64,000 nucleotides of DNA from Semisulcospira habei (Eukaryota > Mollusca > Gastropoda > Semisulcospiridae). The position numbers and the translations under genes are program-made. The notes under the pieces are model-generated. The model did no database searches, had not been told where the DNA came from, and saw only the letters and a program-made list of their open reading frames with translations. The first letter of the stretch is position 1. The number at the start of each line of letters is the position of its first letter. Location: the NCBI GenBank assembly GCA_036245525.1, contig BTPG01000007.1:123186375-123250374 (forward strand), given 5' to 3'. Of this stretch, positions 40,592 to 50,486 are shown piece after piece.

Positions 40592-40695
40592 CCCTTTGGC
40601 TGTCAATAGGGTTTTTTCGTTGTTTTTTTTGTTGTTGCGACCATTCCTGTAGGAATCATCGCGACAAAAACCGCAGCCGACAGCCTAAAGGTTAA
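40588..40695. mobile_element. TTAA element, family C, sharing a TTAA with family A
   Basis: TTAA at 40588-40591 and 40692-40695. TTAACCCTTTGGCTGTCAAT ... ACAGCCTAAAGGTTAA, centre ATTCCTGTAGGAAT. It uses the same TTAA as the right end of the preceding element. Confidence 0.75.
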
Positions 40696-41228
40696 GGCCT
40701 TGATCCATGGTAAGGCAGTGCCATACGGCAGCGTTGGATGAATGGCATGATGATCACATGATAGCACTGCACACTAACTCTGCCAGACGCAAATTACACT
40801 GTGGGTGATTGTCATCCCTCGGACTCGGGCTCAGCTTTAAAAGATGTAGGGATATGTGTTGTGCAACCAGCAGCTTTATGGGCTGCCGGACGCATTCGGA
40901 TGCCTCGTGCCTGAGAACAGAAAGTGTTCTCTCCCCATGCTACATCTGACGTTCAAAAATCAGCTCGCATGTACAGCAGCTCGTATGATCAGGAATCAGG
41001 AATTTATTTAATGTCTTTCCACACATTAGTGATATTAGACAAAAACAACAACAACAACAACAAAAAATCCATCACTGCCATATGATCCATCACTGCCATA
41101 AAATCCATCACTGCCATATGATCCATCACTGCCATACATCTTTGCCTTATTGTGGATTCAGGCCTTTAGCCCGTCGTCAGAAAATCTTCCCTGCTTGAAC
41201 AGCCTTAGACCCTACCCAGTAAGCAAAG
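40696..41228. other. no gene recognised (possible NSRP1 3' UTR)
   Basis: Contains a short direct repeat (ATCCATCACTGCCATA, about four copies at 41067-41138). No convincing AATAAA close to the stop. Confidence 0.35.
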
Positions 41229-41308
41229 GTCTTCAGGCCACGACGGTCGCAATGGGCCCGCGCATGGCTGTGCGCGTTCCCACTGTGGTCGTCGTGGGCC
41301 TGAAGACA
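41229..41308. repeat. GC-rich hairpin, family D
   Basis: GTCTTCAGGCCACGACGGTC pairs with GGTCGTCGTGGGCCTGAAGAC; core GGGCCCGCGCATGGC as in the 21775 and 22163 copies. Confidence 0.65.
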
Positions 41309-41382
41309 TGTTGCTACTGGAGTTGCAATCAGTCAGTCATTTAGTCAGTTGGTCTGTTGGCCTTTCACTTAAAGAGACAAAT

Positions 41383-41520
41383 TCAGGAGACGTATCGACC
41401 GTGATACTAGGCTTTAAGTATGCTTCAAGGGTAGTGCCTGACTTGTTTGGCGCTGTCCAGGCACCGATCGAGCGAGTCGGACACACCCTTAGCCTATATT
41501 AGTCGATCCATCTCCAGTGA
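41383..41520. mobile_element. degenerate family A element
   Basis: AGGAGACGTATCGACCGTGA, TTCAAGGGTAGTGCCTGAC, then GTCGGACACACCCTTAG and TTAGTCGATCCATCTCC. Confidence 0.5.
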
Positions 41521-41574
41521 TGTACACAGTGTTTAAAGTTCTTTTCAGTTGTGATCCATGAACCATCGTTGATA

Positions 41575-41699
41575 TACTGACGAGCAAAAGAAATGCAACA
41601 TTTTGGGGAACCATCGGAAACACTAATGTGTTTCGAACCATCAGAAACACTGTGTTTCAGATGATTCCAAAAATGTCGCATTTCTTTTGCTTGTCAGTA
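41575..41699. mobile_element. TA-flanked hairpin element, family E
   Basis: TACTGACGAGCAAAAGAAAT ... CATTTCTTTTGCTTGTCAGTA with TA on both sides. 125 bp; the centre is a double GAAACACT motif. Longer than the 2120 copy. Confidence 0.75.
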
Positions 41700-42054
41700 T
41701 ATGTCTGCTCATTGCAGTTATAAAGGATTCCTTTAGTTTGTGGACTCCAAGCGTAGTGAGACACTACCACTTATGTTAGCACAGTCGATTTATGTTGGAA
41801 GACTCAGGCTGTGCTAAGCAGTCCACTTTTTGTGTAAATATGTCTGCTTCAGTGCTTTTGTGTTACTACCAAATGTGAATAATTATTTATGGAATAACAT
41901 AAATGACTTGACTTTATTTGATCATTAAAAAAAAAATAATATGCAGAGTCTGATTTGAGAACTGTAAATAAATCCAAGCGTAAAACAATGGCCATAACTG
42001 CGCATTTCCCACTACACACGATGAAATCCCACTGAGGAATCGTTCGTTTGGCTT

Positions 42055-42140
42055 GACCCTTTGGCTGTCAGTAGCGGTTTTTGTAGTGTTGATTCCTGCA
42101 GGAATCACTACGACAAAAACCGCTACCAAAAGCCAAACGA
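42055..42140. mobile_element. hairpin, family C
   Basis: CTTTGGCTGTCAGTAGCGGT ... CCGCTACCAAAAGCCAAACGA, centre GATTCCTGCAGGAATC, stem variant GTAGTGTT/CACTAC. A half copy with an expanded A run follows at 42272-42350. 41700-42054 holds no gene that I recognise. Confidence 0.65.
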
Positions 42141-42292
42141 ACATCAGCTTAACAAGATTTTCGAGAAATGACCGTCACTTGTTCAACATTTTAATTTCTT
42201 TATGTGTTTGGCTGTTGTTTCATGCGTTCTGAATAATGACAAGAAGAAAAACAAAAACAACATATTTCAGATTTCTGCAGGAATCGCCACGA

Positions 42293-42328
<36 letters not shown>

Positions 42329-42344
42329 ACTACCAACAGGCAAC

Positions 42345-42549
42345 TTAACCTATACAGCCCTGACGGACTACAGCAGTAGATGGGTCGACCATGATGATTC
42401 AAGGGTAGTGCCAGATTAGCTTGGCGCCGACAGTAATCTGGCACTACCCTTGAATGATCATGGTCGATCCATCTCGTGCAACAGGTGCATATTCCTTAGA
42501 TGACGCCTCCCAAATTTGGGAAATACGTGCGTCGGGCTGAATGAGTTAA
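42345..42549. mobile_element. TTAA hairpin element, family A
   Basis: TTAA at 42345-42348 and 42546-42549. CTATACAGCCCTGACGGACT left, GTGCGTCGGGCTGAATGAG right; shortened apex. 205 bp. Confidence 0.75.
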
Positions 42550-42906
42550 CAATATTTCCGAAAAACCTTTGTCACTCGTTCAACTTTTTAATTTCTGTAT
42601 GTGTTTGGCTGTTGTTTTATACGTTCTGAAAATGAAAAGAAGAGAGAGAGAAAATCAGAAACAACATATTTCATATCAAACACTGAAACCAGCACATTAA
42701 AAACAACTGCAACACAGAACCCCTATGACAATAACAACATAACACCTGCATCCAACGTCCAAAATCCCCCTCCCTCCAAATCTAGACGAGTTCTTGTCTA
42801 ACCCGGGTTATAAGCCGTGGCTTGAAAACAATTGCCTCGCTTTGCGCGTCTTTGCATACGATCCTATGCCGATTGATTTTTTTTAGTCAGAAACGAGATC
42901 GTTTTA

Positions 42907-43110
42907 TTAACCCATTACATCCTGAGGCTGATTTTTTTTTTAATGTGCTTATTGCCCAATGAAGGCTACATTACAGATTACAAGATAGACATACCATTTT
43001 AGTTCAAGGGCGGTGCCAGAATAGCTTGGCGCCTCAGGCGCCAAGCTATTCTGGCACCACCCTTGAGCTGTCGGTCAAATTTATTTCAAACAATAATGCA
43101 TCAGGATTAA
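42907..43110. mobile_element. TTAA hairpin element, family A (ACATCCTGAGG subfamily)
   Basis: TTAA at 42907-42910 and 43107-43110. Core GGGCGGTGCCAGAATAGCTT / AAGCTATTCTGGCACCACCC, apex GGCGCCTCAGGCGCC. Compare the coreless copy at 10806. Confidence 0.7.
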
Positions 43111-43170
43111 CCCCTTTGTGCACGCAGCCACCGGTACTGTGAACAGTACAGGTGGTTGTGTGAACAAGGC
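43107..43170. mobile_element. small hairpin, family L, next to a TTAA
   Basis: TTAACCCCTTTGTGCACGCA, then CAGCCACCGGTACTGT / ACAGTACAGGTGGTTG. Shares the TTAA with the right end of the preceding element. The far TTAA is not seen. Confidence 0.45.
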
Positions 43171-43626
43171 GGGAGCTGAAACTGATTTTGTCGCCGTCTG
43201 CTGACAGAGTTTGGCGGTAGATATAAACTTAGACCACCCGAGACGTTACTAATCTCATAAGATTGTGACAGCTGAAGTCACACATTTTATTTGGCCGACG
43301 TAGTAATTATTACACCGACGCTCAGTATTTGGGAGGGTTTTCGAGGCACTGGACAAAACGAGTTTTGTCATCAATACTATATTCTCTTTTCATAAGGACC
43401 ACATTTAATTGGTATTCATTCATTCCGGCATTACTAGTCGGCATTCATTCATACATTCATTCATGTTGAGTGACTGATCGATTGATTCTTCGTTTTGATT
43501 GATTTGATTGGTTGACTGGTTGGTTGGTTGATCGAGCACACATGTAAGAATGATGTCAGCAAGAGGCATGGATTCGCATAAGCCTCTTGTGGCGAACGTT
43601 CACTTTTTCTATGTATTTGATGGCGG

Positions 43627-43790
43627 TTAACCCATTTAGCCCCAACTCACTACAAGGTTACGGATCGACCACGATAGTTCAAAGCCAAGCTAATCTGGCA
43701 CTACCCTTGATTTATCACGGTTGCCCCCTCTCCTGCAACTGGTACATAGTTGTTAGGCGACACCTCAAAAGTTGCGGTTAAACGGGTTAA
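43627..43790. mobile_element. TTAA element, family A, internally shortened
   Basis: TTAA at 43627-43630 and 43787-43790; the left inner arm is mostly lost (AAAGCCAAGCTAATCTGGCA). 164 bp. A half family B hairpin is at 43558-43595. 43171-43557 holds ATTC-type microsatellite and no gene. Confidence 0.65.
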
Positions 43791-44029
43791 TGACGTCTTT
43801 AACCTCATTCAGGCTTGTCTTTAGGAAAGCACGAAGAATGGAGCAAACGTAACAGTTTATTCTATCGTGAAGCTTTTGCGTGATGGGTGTGCATGGGGTG
43901 GTATACCAGACGGCGTGTTACATTTAATAAATTTCGCAGTCGCTTCACACTTTAGATTCATTCACACTGTCGCATACGCACATCAATCGCACATACGTTT
44001 CCGACAAACCCAAAAATAGATGTAACCCC

Positions 44030-44121
44030 TTAACTGCCGGAGCAAAGTGAACGCTAAGTACTGCTGCAAGAGACATGAACCCCCGCAGCCGCGGGGACTC
44101 ATGAGGATTTATGTCTCTTGT
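44030..44121. mobile_element. family B element
   Basis: TTAACTGCCGGAGCAAAGTG, then hairpin 44064-44121 (CAAGAGACATGA ... CCCCGC-AGCC-GCGGGG). Confidence 0.6.
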
Positions 44122-44815
44122 TAGTCCTGTTATTTTTATACCTGTTACTGGTCCCGTTTAGTTTGTGTTATCTACGCGAATGTCGGTCAGTGTGCAGTGC
44201 TTTTTGAAGCGAAATCCATGATCATACTGGTCGCGCCGAGAGTTTTGGCATCCTGTCTCGGAAGACAATGGAGTATATGCGCTTGCTGGGTCAGTCACTG
44301 GAGTGGCCTCTCCAGGGCGCAAGCCTGGGCGAAGTGTATGGAGATCCTGGGGTGCCCAGTCGTCAAGATCCCCCTCTCGGCCTCGCTGATGTATCCAAAG
44401 AAATGCAAAGCAGTACGTTTGGCACCAGTTTGGCTGCAGGAGCTGCCAGGACAGTGCGTGAATACAGGCAGCTGTCTGCCTTCGGGGCTCCACTCCTGAT
44501 TTGAAGGGTTTACTCCCCCACATTTGGCCATTGGATCCAACCTGATCTCCTCCGCCCTCTAGCCGTTGGCTGTCAGAAACAGCTCATCCGCCTAGTGGTG
44601 CAATGTGAACACCACCCCCTCACGTGGTTTAGCCCACTAGCTGAGGTGGTTTGCCAGGGTGTGGCGCTTGGAGCCAGCACGTGAGAGATTAAGGAGATGG
44701 ATGAGGACCAGTGATGCCCGTCCGTCCTATGTAGGACGCAGCTGCCGAACAGCAAAGGTGCTACCTCTATCCAGAGCCCCCTACGGGCACCCCGAGAAGG
44801 GGTTAATTAAATACC
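44122..44815. repeat. unrecognised, repeat-like GC-rich block
   Basis: Frames overlap on both strands (44158-44523 -, 44197-44499 +) with no domain. The tract ends at GGGGTTAATTAA followed by a poly-G run (44825-44844). The composition suggests a retroelement remnant, but I cannot name it. Confidence 0.3.
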
Positions 44816-44989
44816 ACGGATTGGGGCGGGGGGGGGGGGGGGGGTAGAGGGGAGGGTGCCTATGTATAGTCTTGCAGACTGGCGAAAAACTTTATACTCC
44901 TACACAATTTTCATAAATGTTCCAAAACTATGATCACAAAATCCATACCGGTGAGGTGACCGTCTTGTGCCTGTGTTCTTCTAAGAGCA

Positions 44990-45164
44990 GAGTATATGTG
45001 TGTGTGTGCGCGCGCGCATAAGTGCGTGTGTGTTCGCATGCATGAATGCGTACGTGTGTGCGCGCATGTGTGTGTGGATATAATCAAAATTTCATTTAGT
45101 AACTGCCATCCATCCAGTCTTGTCACTGTCATCCGCCAGTTGTCACACGCACGCACGCACGCGG

Positions 45165-45217
<53 letters not shown>
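44990..45217. repeat. (GT)n and (CA)n microsatellites
   Basis: GT/GC run at 44994-45080 and CA run at 45148-45217, separated by about 70 bp: an inverted pair of dinucleotide arrays. Confidence 0.9.
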
Positions 45218-45219
<2 letters not shown>

Positions 45220-45283
45220 CGAAACAATTACACAAACAAAAATCTGGAGAAAAAAAAGTCCGAACTCCCAGCAATAATTGTTA

Positions 45284-45545
45284 TCATTTTATTTGACGGT
45301 CTTCACAGCCAGCGCGCCTACACTTTTCACGCGAGTGAAAAACACAGGAGAAGGCCGGGGCTAATCCAGCAAGACAGACGACATCCAGAAGGACCTCGCT
45401 GTCCACTTCACAAAGCAGAACAACAGCAAGGGAAGTCGGACGACGAACCAGCGGCTGGGCCGTCCAGCCAGTCGTCGCCCGCACAGCCACCCAAGGGACT
45501 CGTGCGACAGCAGCACCCTCACTGATGTACGCAGCAAGCCTGAAA
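45284..45545 (-). repeat. dispersed ~250-bp repeat
   Basis: On the - strand the segment CAGCCGCTGGTTCGTCGTCC ... GACAGCGAGGTCCTTCTGGA ... GTGAAGAC reappears on the + strand at about 59955-60115 and 61750-61910 with moderate divergence. The 95-codon - frame (45284-45571) therefore lies in a repeat, and an AATAAA overlaps its stop. Possibly a SINE or 3' end of a retroelement; I do not recognise it. Confidence 0.6.
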
Positions 45546-45916
45546 CCTAGATGTAAGACAATCAGGTACACACTGGTCGCCTCGGATCCGCTTAGTACTG
45601 TTGTGCGTAAGGAGGCAACCCGTGTGCGAGAGGTATTGTTTGCCGTGAGCCTTTACAGCTACAGTCTATGTGAATAGTGATCTGCCATCAGGCACCGGAC
45701 TGAGCTGCGTGCACACCTCTGAAGCAGCATATTGTGAAGTGAAGTTTCTGTCTATACAGTAAGACAAAAAAGGAACATTTTGTAATTTCTGTGTTCATTT
45801 TTGTCTAAATGTGTCTGAATCAAACTCCACAGCCACGGTTGTGATGACCAATATTTAGGTAATTTCCTGATCATTACAGGGACCTCACTGTGAAGTGCAA
45901 GAAACAAAAGGTAAAA

Positions 45917-46132
45917 CTAATTCGTTCAACCCCACGCACGTATTTCCCAAATTTTGGCGGCGTAATCTGACGACTATGCACCAGTTGCAGGAGTTGGATC
46001 GACCATGATAATTCAAGGATAGTGCCAGATTAGCCACTGGTACCGACAGGCGCCAAGCTAATCTGGCACTGCCCTTGAATTATCATGGTCGATCCATCTC
46101 CTGCTGTAGTGCGTCAGGACTGAATGGGTTAA
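45917..46132. mobile_element. TTAA hairpin element, family A
   Basis: Left TTAA decayed to CTAA (45917-45920), right TTAA at 46129-46132. Hairpin core about 46005-46090 with CACTGG insertion in the left arm apex. 45546-45916 holds no gene that I recognise. Confidence 0.7.
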
Positions 46133-46537
46133 CGCGAAAAGTATTCTAATGCCATGCGTACCATGGCAATGTTGAATAAATTGGAGGTCTACTCGCAAGT
46201 CATTGCTTAGGGCGCTCGAGCAATTCCTATCAACTCAATTAGACTACGTGGCAAAGTGTATTCCTGACGACACATTTGTGAGACGTTTGACCTGAACCAT
46301 ACAAATGACGTAAATTGAGTGAAAATGAGAAAAGCACCTCACATTATTCCAAAATGTATTCCTCAAATTTTTATCAATGAAATCTGTTGAAATTTTCTGG
46401 TGATTGCGCTTCATGCTGTTTGTGACATCTGTGACTGATGTCAAACCAATTGTTTTGTTCTTTGCTTATGCGTTTCGTTGTACTAGTGGACCCTTACCCT
46501 CGGTTTTAGCTATCAACCTCACTGTTGGTAATTCCTT

Positions 46538-46750
46538 TTAAATCATTTTGCCTGCGACACACCACAGCAAGATATGGCTCGACCATTATAGCTCAAGGAT
46601 GGTGGCAGAATTGAGCAGCGTCGCTAGGCGCTGAGCAATTCTGCCACCACCCTTGAACTATCATGGTCGATCTGTCTCCTGAATTGTAATGCAGTCCTCA
46701 GAGTATAACTCCAAAATGTGGGTATTTCGTACCTCGGGCACAATGAGTAA
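46538..46750. mobile_element. TTAA hairpin element, family A (GGTGGCAG variant)
   Basis: Left TTAA 46538-46541; right end decayed to GTAA. The arms read GGTGGCAGAATTGAGCAGCG and CGCTGAGCAATTCTGCCACC, both changed relative to other copies yet still paired. 46133-46537 holds no gene that I recognise. Confidence 0.7.
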
Positions 46751-46881
46751 AAACTAGACACAGAACGAGTGCATGGCAGTTCGGCCTGCCACAGCAGACG
46801 GTTTACTTTGACTCACCGAAGTTGCAGGCGCAAAAGAAACATCGCCATGTGCAGGAGCGCGCAGCGTCGTGCAGGTTGTAT

Positions 46882-46990
46882 GGCAGAGAACATCACAACG
46901 AGGAAAGAAACGCGCTTGAAAAGCATGTTTCTTTCTTCGTTGAGATGTTCTCTGCACTTTACACGCTTGGCAGTCACCTTTCTGGTCTGG
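46882..46990. repeat. family M hairpin plus satellite-related module
   Basis: Hairpin 46882-46957: GCAGAGAACATCACAACGAG ... TTCGTTGAGATGTTCTCTGC, then ACTTTACACGCTTGGCAGTC and CTGGTCTGGA as in the satellite half-monomer. Confidence 0.6.
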
Positions 46991-47083
46991 ACTGAGATGG
47001 TATGGTGTCTAAACTTTCTCCGAGACCTTTCGGGACCATTCAGTATTGAAGGAAACACGAGTGTGAAGGCACATTTCACTTAC

Positions 47084-47172
47084 TTGGTAGTCCGGACTTG
47101 AAGTGGAACCCATAGCAGTATGCCGAAGGTCGAAGGTCGCCAAAGGATGGTCGAAAGCAACCGTCGCCAGAC
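47084..47172 (-). CDS. candidate isolated exon
   Basis: 89-nt segment with a good acceptor (CGCGCCTTTTCAG) and consensus donor (CAA|GTAAGTG) on the - strand. It reads LATVAFDHPLATFDLRHTAM, GSTSSPDYQ. No neighbouring exon found and no family recognised. It may be chance. Confidence 0.2.
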
Positions 47173-47264
47173 CTGAAAAGGCGCGGACAATCAAGTTACT
47201 CCGGTACGGTATTTGTTTGTTCACCGGCACCGCTAGCTCTTGAAAATGGTATGCATAGGCCTAT

Positions 47265-47325
47265 TGCCCAATGCGCTAAAGGCCATCGGGCCGACATCGG
47301 ACCGATGGCCTCTTGCGCATTGGGT
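47265..47325. repeat. hairpin related to family D
   Basis: TTGCCCAATGCGCTAAAGGC ... GGCCTCTTGCGCATTGGG; inner GGCCATCGG / CCGATGGCC. Outer arms match 22163. Confidence 0.6.
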
Positions 47326-47370
47326 TGTGTGGTTTGTTCACCCGCGGACACATTCAACTCCCAAAGTCTA

Positions 47371-47562
47371 TTAACCCATTCAGCCCTGACGCACTACAGC
47401 AGGAGATGGGTCGACCATGATAATTCAAGGGTACTGCCAGATTAGCTAATCTGGTACTACCCTTGAATTATCATAGTCGATCCATCTCCCGCAGCAGGTG
47501 CATAGTCGTTAGATGATGCCTCCAAAATTTGGGAAATACGTGCGTCGGGCTGAATGAGTTAA
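47371..47562. mobile_element. TTAA hairpin element, family A
   Basis: TTAA at 47371-47374 and 47559-47562. The apex is reduced (ATTAGCTAAT joins the arms directly). Lies directly beside the decayed LINE. Confidence 0.75.
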
Positions 47563-47665
47563 AGGATCGTTGCCCATACTGCTACCAAAAAAAAAAAAAA
47601 AAAATTTGACGTAAAAAAGGCTTACGATAGTGTTTGGATCGTTGCCCATACTGCTACAAAATTTT

Positions 47666-48229
47666 TGTTTTGACGTAAAAAAGGCTTACGATAGTATCTG
47701 GCATGCTAGATTATTATACAAAATAAAACAGATTGGCATAACCGGGTTTACGTATGAGTACATTAAAAGCTTTTTGTCTGAAAGATTTGTCGGCACCAAA
47801 GTTGGTAAAAGTTATTCAACCTTTAAGAAAATAGATATGGGTATTTCTCAGGGATCGATAATTTCACCCTTTTTATTCACTGTGTTAATTTACTACCTCC
47901 CAAAATCTCTATCACAGGACACAACTGTGGCACAATATGCAGATGATATTGCTATATGGATAAACACTAATATCAGAAAACGTACCCCAAAAAGAATCGT
48001 AGATTATGTTCAAAATATTTATCAGATTGAATTGGACAAATTATCAAACTATATGAAAGAAAATGGCCTAGAACTATCTGGGGAAAAAACATGTTTAATG
48101 CTTTGCAATAATGGGGAAAGTGCTAAAATATTGCCCAAATTATCCCTAAACGGGACGCATTTAAACTATCAGCAGAGTGTACTTAGGCGTATATTTTACA
48201 TCAAAATTATCTTGGAGAATTCATATTGA
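47666..48229 (+). pseudogene. LINE reverse transcriptase fragment
   Basis: FDVKKAYDSIWHARLLYKIK, KIDMGISQGSIISPFLFTVL and the catalytic AQYADDIAIW (about 47937-47960) are RT motifs A-C. The frame shifts or stops near 48229. The next part (48347-48428, LLKKLQSIDCKAV) continues the same protein up to the inserted hairpin. Confidence 0.85.
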
Positions 48230-48428
48230 AGACATTAAATAAAGCAAGAAAAAGACTTAACCTGTTAAAAATTATAAACTCACAACTATAGAGTCAGTAC
48301 ATTAAAATGTTTTTGCACCTTGCTACATCTTTAGTTCGATCAACACTTGTATAATAATGGTCAGGAAGTCTACTTTACTGCCCCAGCTACTCTTCTAAAG
48401 AAACTGCAAAGCATTGATTGTAAAGCAG

Positions 48429-48642
48429 TTAACTCATTCTACCCCAACACCGAAATCCCCAAATTTTGCCGTTGTTCTCTGAAGACTGCATTGCAGTGCA
48501 GGACACAGATCGACCATGATAGTTCAAGGGTGATGCCAGAATAGCTTGGCGCCCATAGGCGCCAAGCTATTCTGGCATCACCCTTGAACTATCATGGTCG
48601 ATCCTCATCTTGCTGTGGTGTGTCTGGTGTAGAATGAGTTAA
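48429..48642. mobile_element. TTAA hairpin element, family A, inside the LINE
   Basis: TTAA at 48429-48432 and 48639-48642. 206 bp between. Outer arms ACTCATTCTACCCC / GGTGTAGAATGAG. Before it the LINE reads ...DCKAV; after it ...LAFGVPIDTNTVKAYKE in the same frame once the element and one TTAA are removed. This is direct evidence for insertion at TTAA with duplication of those four bases. Confidence 0.9.
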
Positions 48643-48643
48643 A

Positions 48644-48958
48644 TTAGCCTTTGGAGTGCCAATTGATACAAATACTGTAAAAGCCTACAAAGAAGCTGGT
48701 GTTTTGTATTTATCTGACCAACGTAAATTAGCAACTGCAAAATACATTGTCCGAAGCCTGTCCGTCAAAAATTCAGTACATAAAGACATATTTTTAGACG
48801 GAGATGTGGATTTCCCGAAGAGAGCACAAATAATCCTGTATCTTATACCTACACGCAACTATGTCAAAGATGCTATAGAACACTGCAAAATAGATATCAA
48901 GTCAGTCTATACCAGTGTAACCAGTAACACCTACTATACCTCCGTGGGAGCATATTAA
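48644..48958 (+). pseudogene. LINE ORF2 C-terminal fragment
   Basis: LAFGVPIDTNTVKAYKEAGV, LATAKYIVRSLSVKNSVHKD and onward to a stop at 48958. Continuation of the fragment above; homologous to the region between RT and RNase H. Confidence 0.75.
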
Positions 48959-49311
48959 TGCTACTTTCGATATAGATTACACAGATTTGAAAAAAAAGAT
49001 GAGAATGTACACGTTTTAGCAAATTTAGTGAAAGAAAGATTACAAAAAACATATTTTAAACATTTGACATTTTTCACAGATGGGTCTTCTTAGATTTTTC
49101 AGACTGTGGTGCTCTGACATCAAAACTTTGTAAAGATATGGAAGAGATTGTATAAAATCGCTTATTACACCATTGCGAAAAAAGACAATTTCTGTCATTC
49201 CAGGTGGTTTGAGAAAAGATAGATGCACCACCGAACACCCAGTGCAATTAACAAGTAACGCACAGAAACAGTTCGCAAGAAGAAAAGGAATTCTAGCCAC
49301 GTTTTATTATG

Positions 49312-49347
<36 letters not shown>

Positions 49348-49574
49348 GCCGATAGTGAGTGCCGCGCACACACTAAAATGAAAGATCAATTTTCAAGAAA
49401 GAAAGATCAACTAGAGTAGACAAAGTCTGTTCCAATAATCCTTTCAGAGGACAGACACAGATTCCTTAAGGATCCATAATGTCTACACTCATAATTACTG
49501 ACAATACACGATATTCCAGAATCGCTATCACAAAACAAAACTGTGATTTATTATGCAGATCATATTGCAATGCC

Positions 49575-50486
49575 TTTTCACAGAAATAACCTGCATGTGA
49601 CTTTTACCATAGGACACCAACGCCATATTTATGGATGCCAATCTGACCAGGCGATCCGCACAACAAAATTAATTAATGATGTGGAAATCATTTAATTGAT
49701 TTAGACAATTTTCCTCCATTCAAAAGTAATTTTCAGTATCTCCTACTTTTTCTCATAGTAAACTTACATGCGCGTTACATGAAGACAGAGCTTGTAATGA
49801 AGCTGCTCCTTTTGTAGTAAAACTGTCGTGATTTAAAATTCACAAACTGACAAAGCGAAGTTGTTCAAAACGTACATTTTGTTAAATTAAAACCAACATG
49901 TTGCTGTCAAGCGGGCAAAATGCAAAGAAAACCTGGACGAAGGGAGAAGCACGCTTAGAAAAAGGCAGCCTCAACACAATGTATTTAAATGCTGTGCGGT
50001 TTTCTATACATTTTGTTACGCCAATTCAGACCACAATGTTGACTGCCAAGTGTGTAAAGCGCAAAGCAAAGCAATAATCTGCATGTGACTTTCATCATAC
50101 GGCTGCCAATCTGACAAGGTGATCGGCACAACAAAACCACAGATGTAAAAATCATTCATTGATTTTGACAATTTTCCACCAATCAAAAATAAATTTCAGT
50201 ATCTCCTACTTTTACTGACAGTAAACTTACATGCAAGTTACATGAAGACAGAGCTTGAAATGAAGCTGCTCCTTTTGTAGTAAAACTGTCGTGATTTGAA
50301 ATTCATAAAGTGACAAAGTAAAGTTCTTTAAAACCCTCATTGTGTCAAATTGAAACCAACCTGTTGACTGTCAAGCGAGCAAAATGCAAAGGAAACCTTT
50401 AACTGCTACATACACGCAAAGGGTTAGACAATATATCGCTTCTCCATTCAGTTTTTTGCTTTTCCGCCAACACACTTTGACACTAT
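49575..50486 (-). repeat. satellite, left inverted block
   Basis: About 1.5 monomers in reverse orientation relative to the main array. Begins with a worn monomer (ACCAACGCCATATTTATGGA), includes the edge module GAAGCACGCTTAGAAAAAGG (about 49948), and ends where CACTTTGACACTATG joins GTTTCAATTTGACACAATGA (about 50486). Confidence 0.8.

Larger units (their letters stand above)
47563..49345 (+). mobile_element. decayed LINE with RNase H motif and poly-A tail
   Basis: The reverse transcriptase part starts near 47670 after a 5' local duplication (GGATCGTTGCCCATACTGCT at 47563 and 47635). It continues through an inserted hairpin element (48429-48642) into a C-terminal part, including an RNase H-like FFTDGS (about 49070-49085), and ends in a poly-A run at 49313-49345. 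RNase H after RT points to the I/R1/Ingi-type clades (inference). Frames are broken, so this copy is dead. A short second copy of the same family is at 49521-49572. Confidence 0.8.

Noticed and set aside
44158..44523. 121-codon - frame and overlapping + frames
   Set aside because: No recognisable domain; both strands are open over the same stretch in GC-rich repeat-like DNA.
45284..45571. 95-codon - frame with hydrophobic segments and an AATAAA
   Set aside because: The sequence recurs in two satellite blocks as a repeat with broken frames, so it is listed as a repeat.
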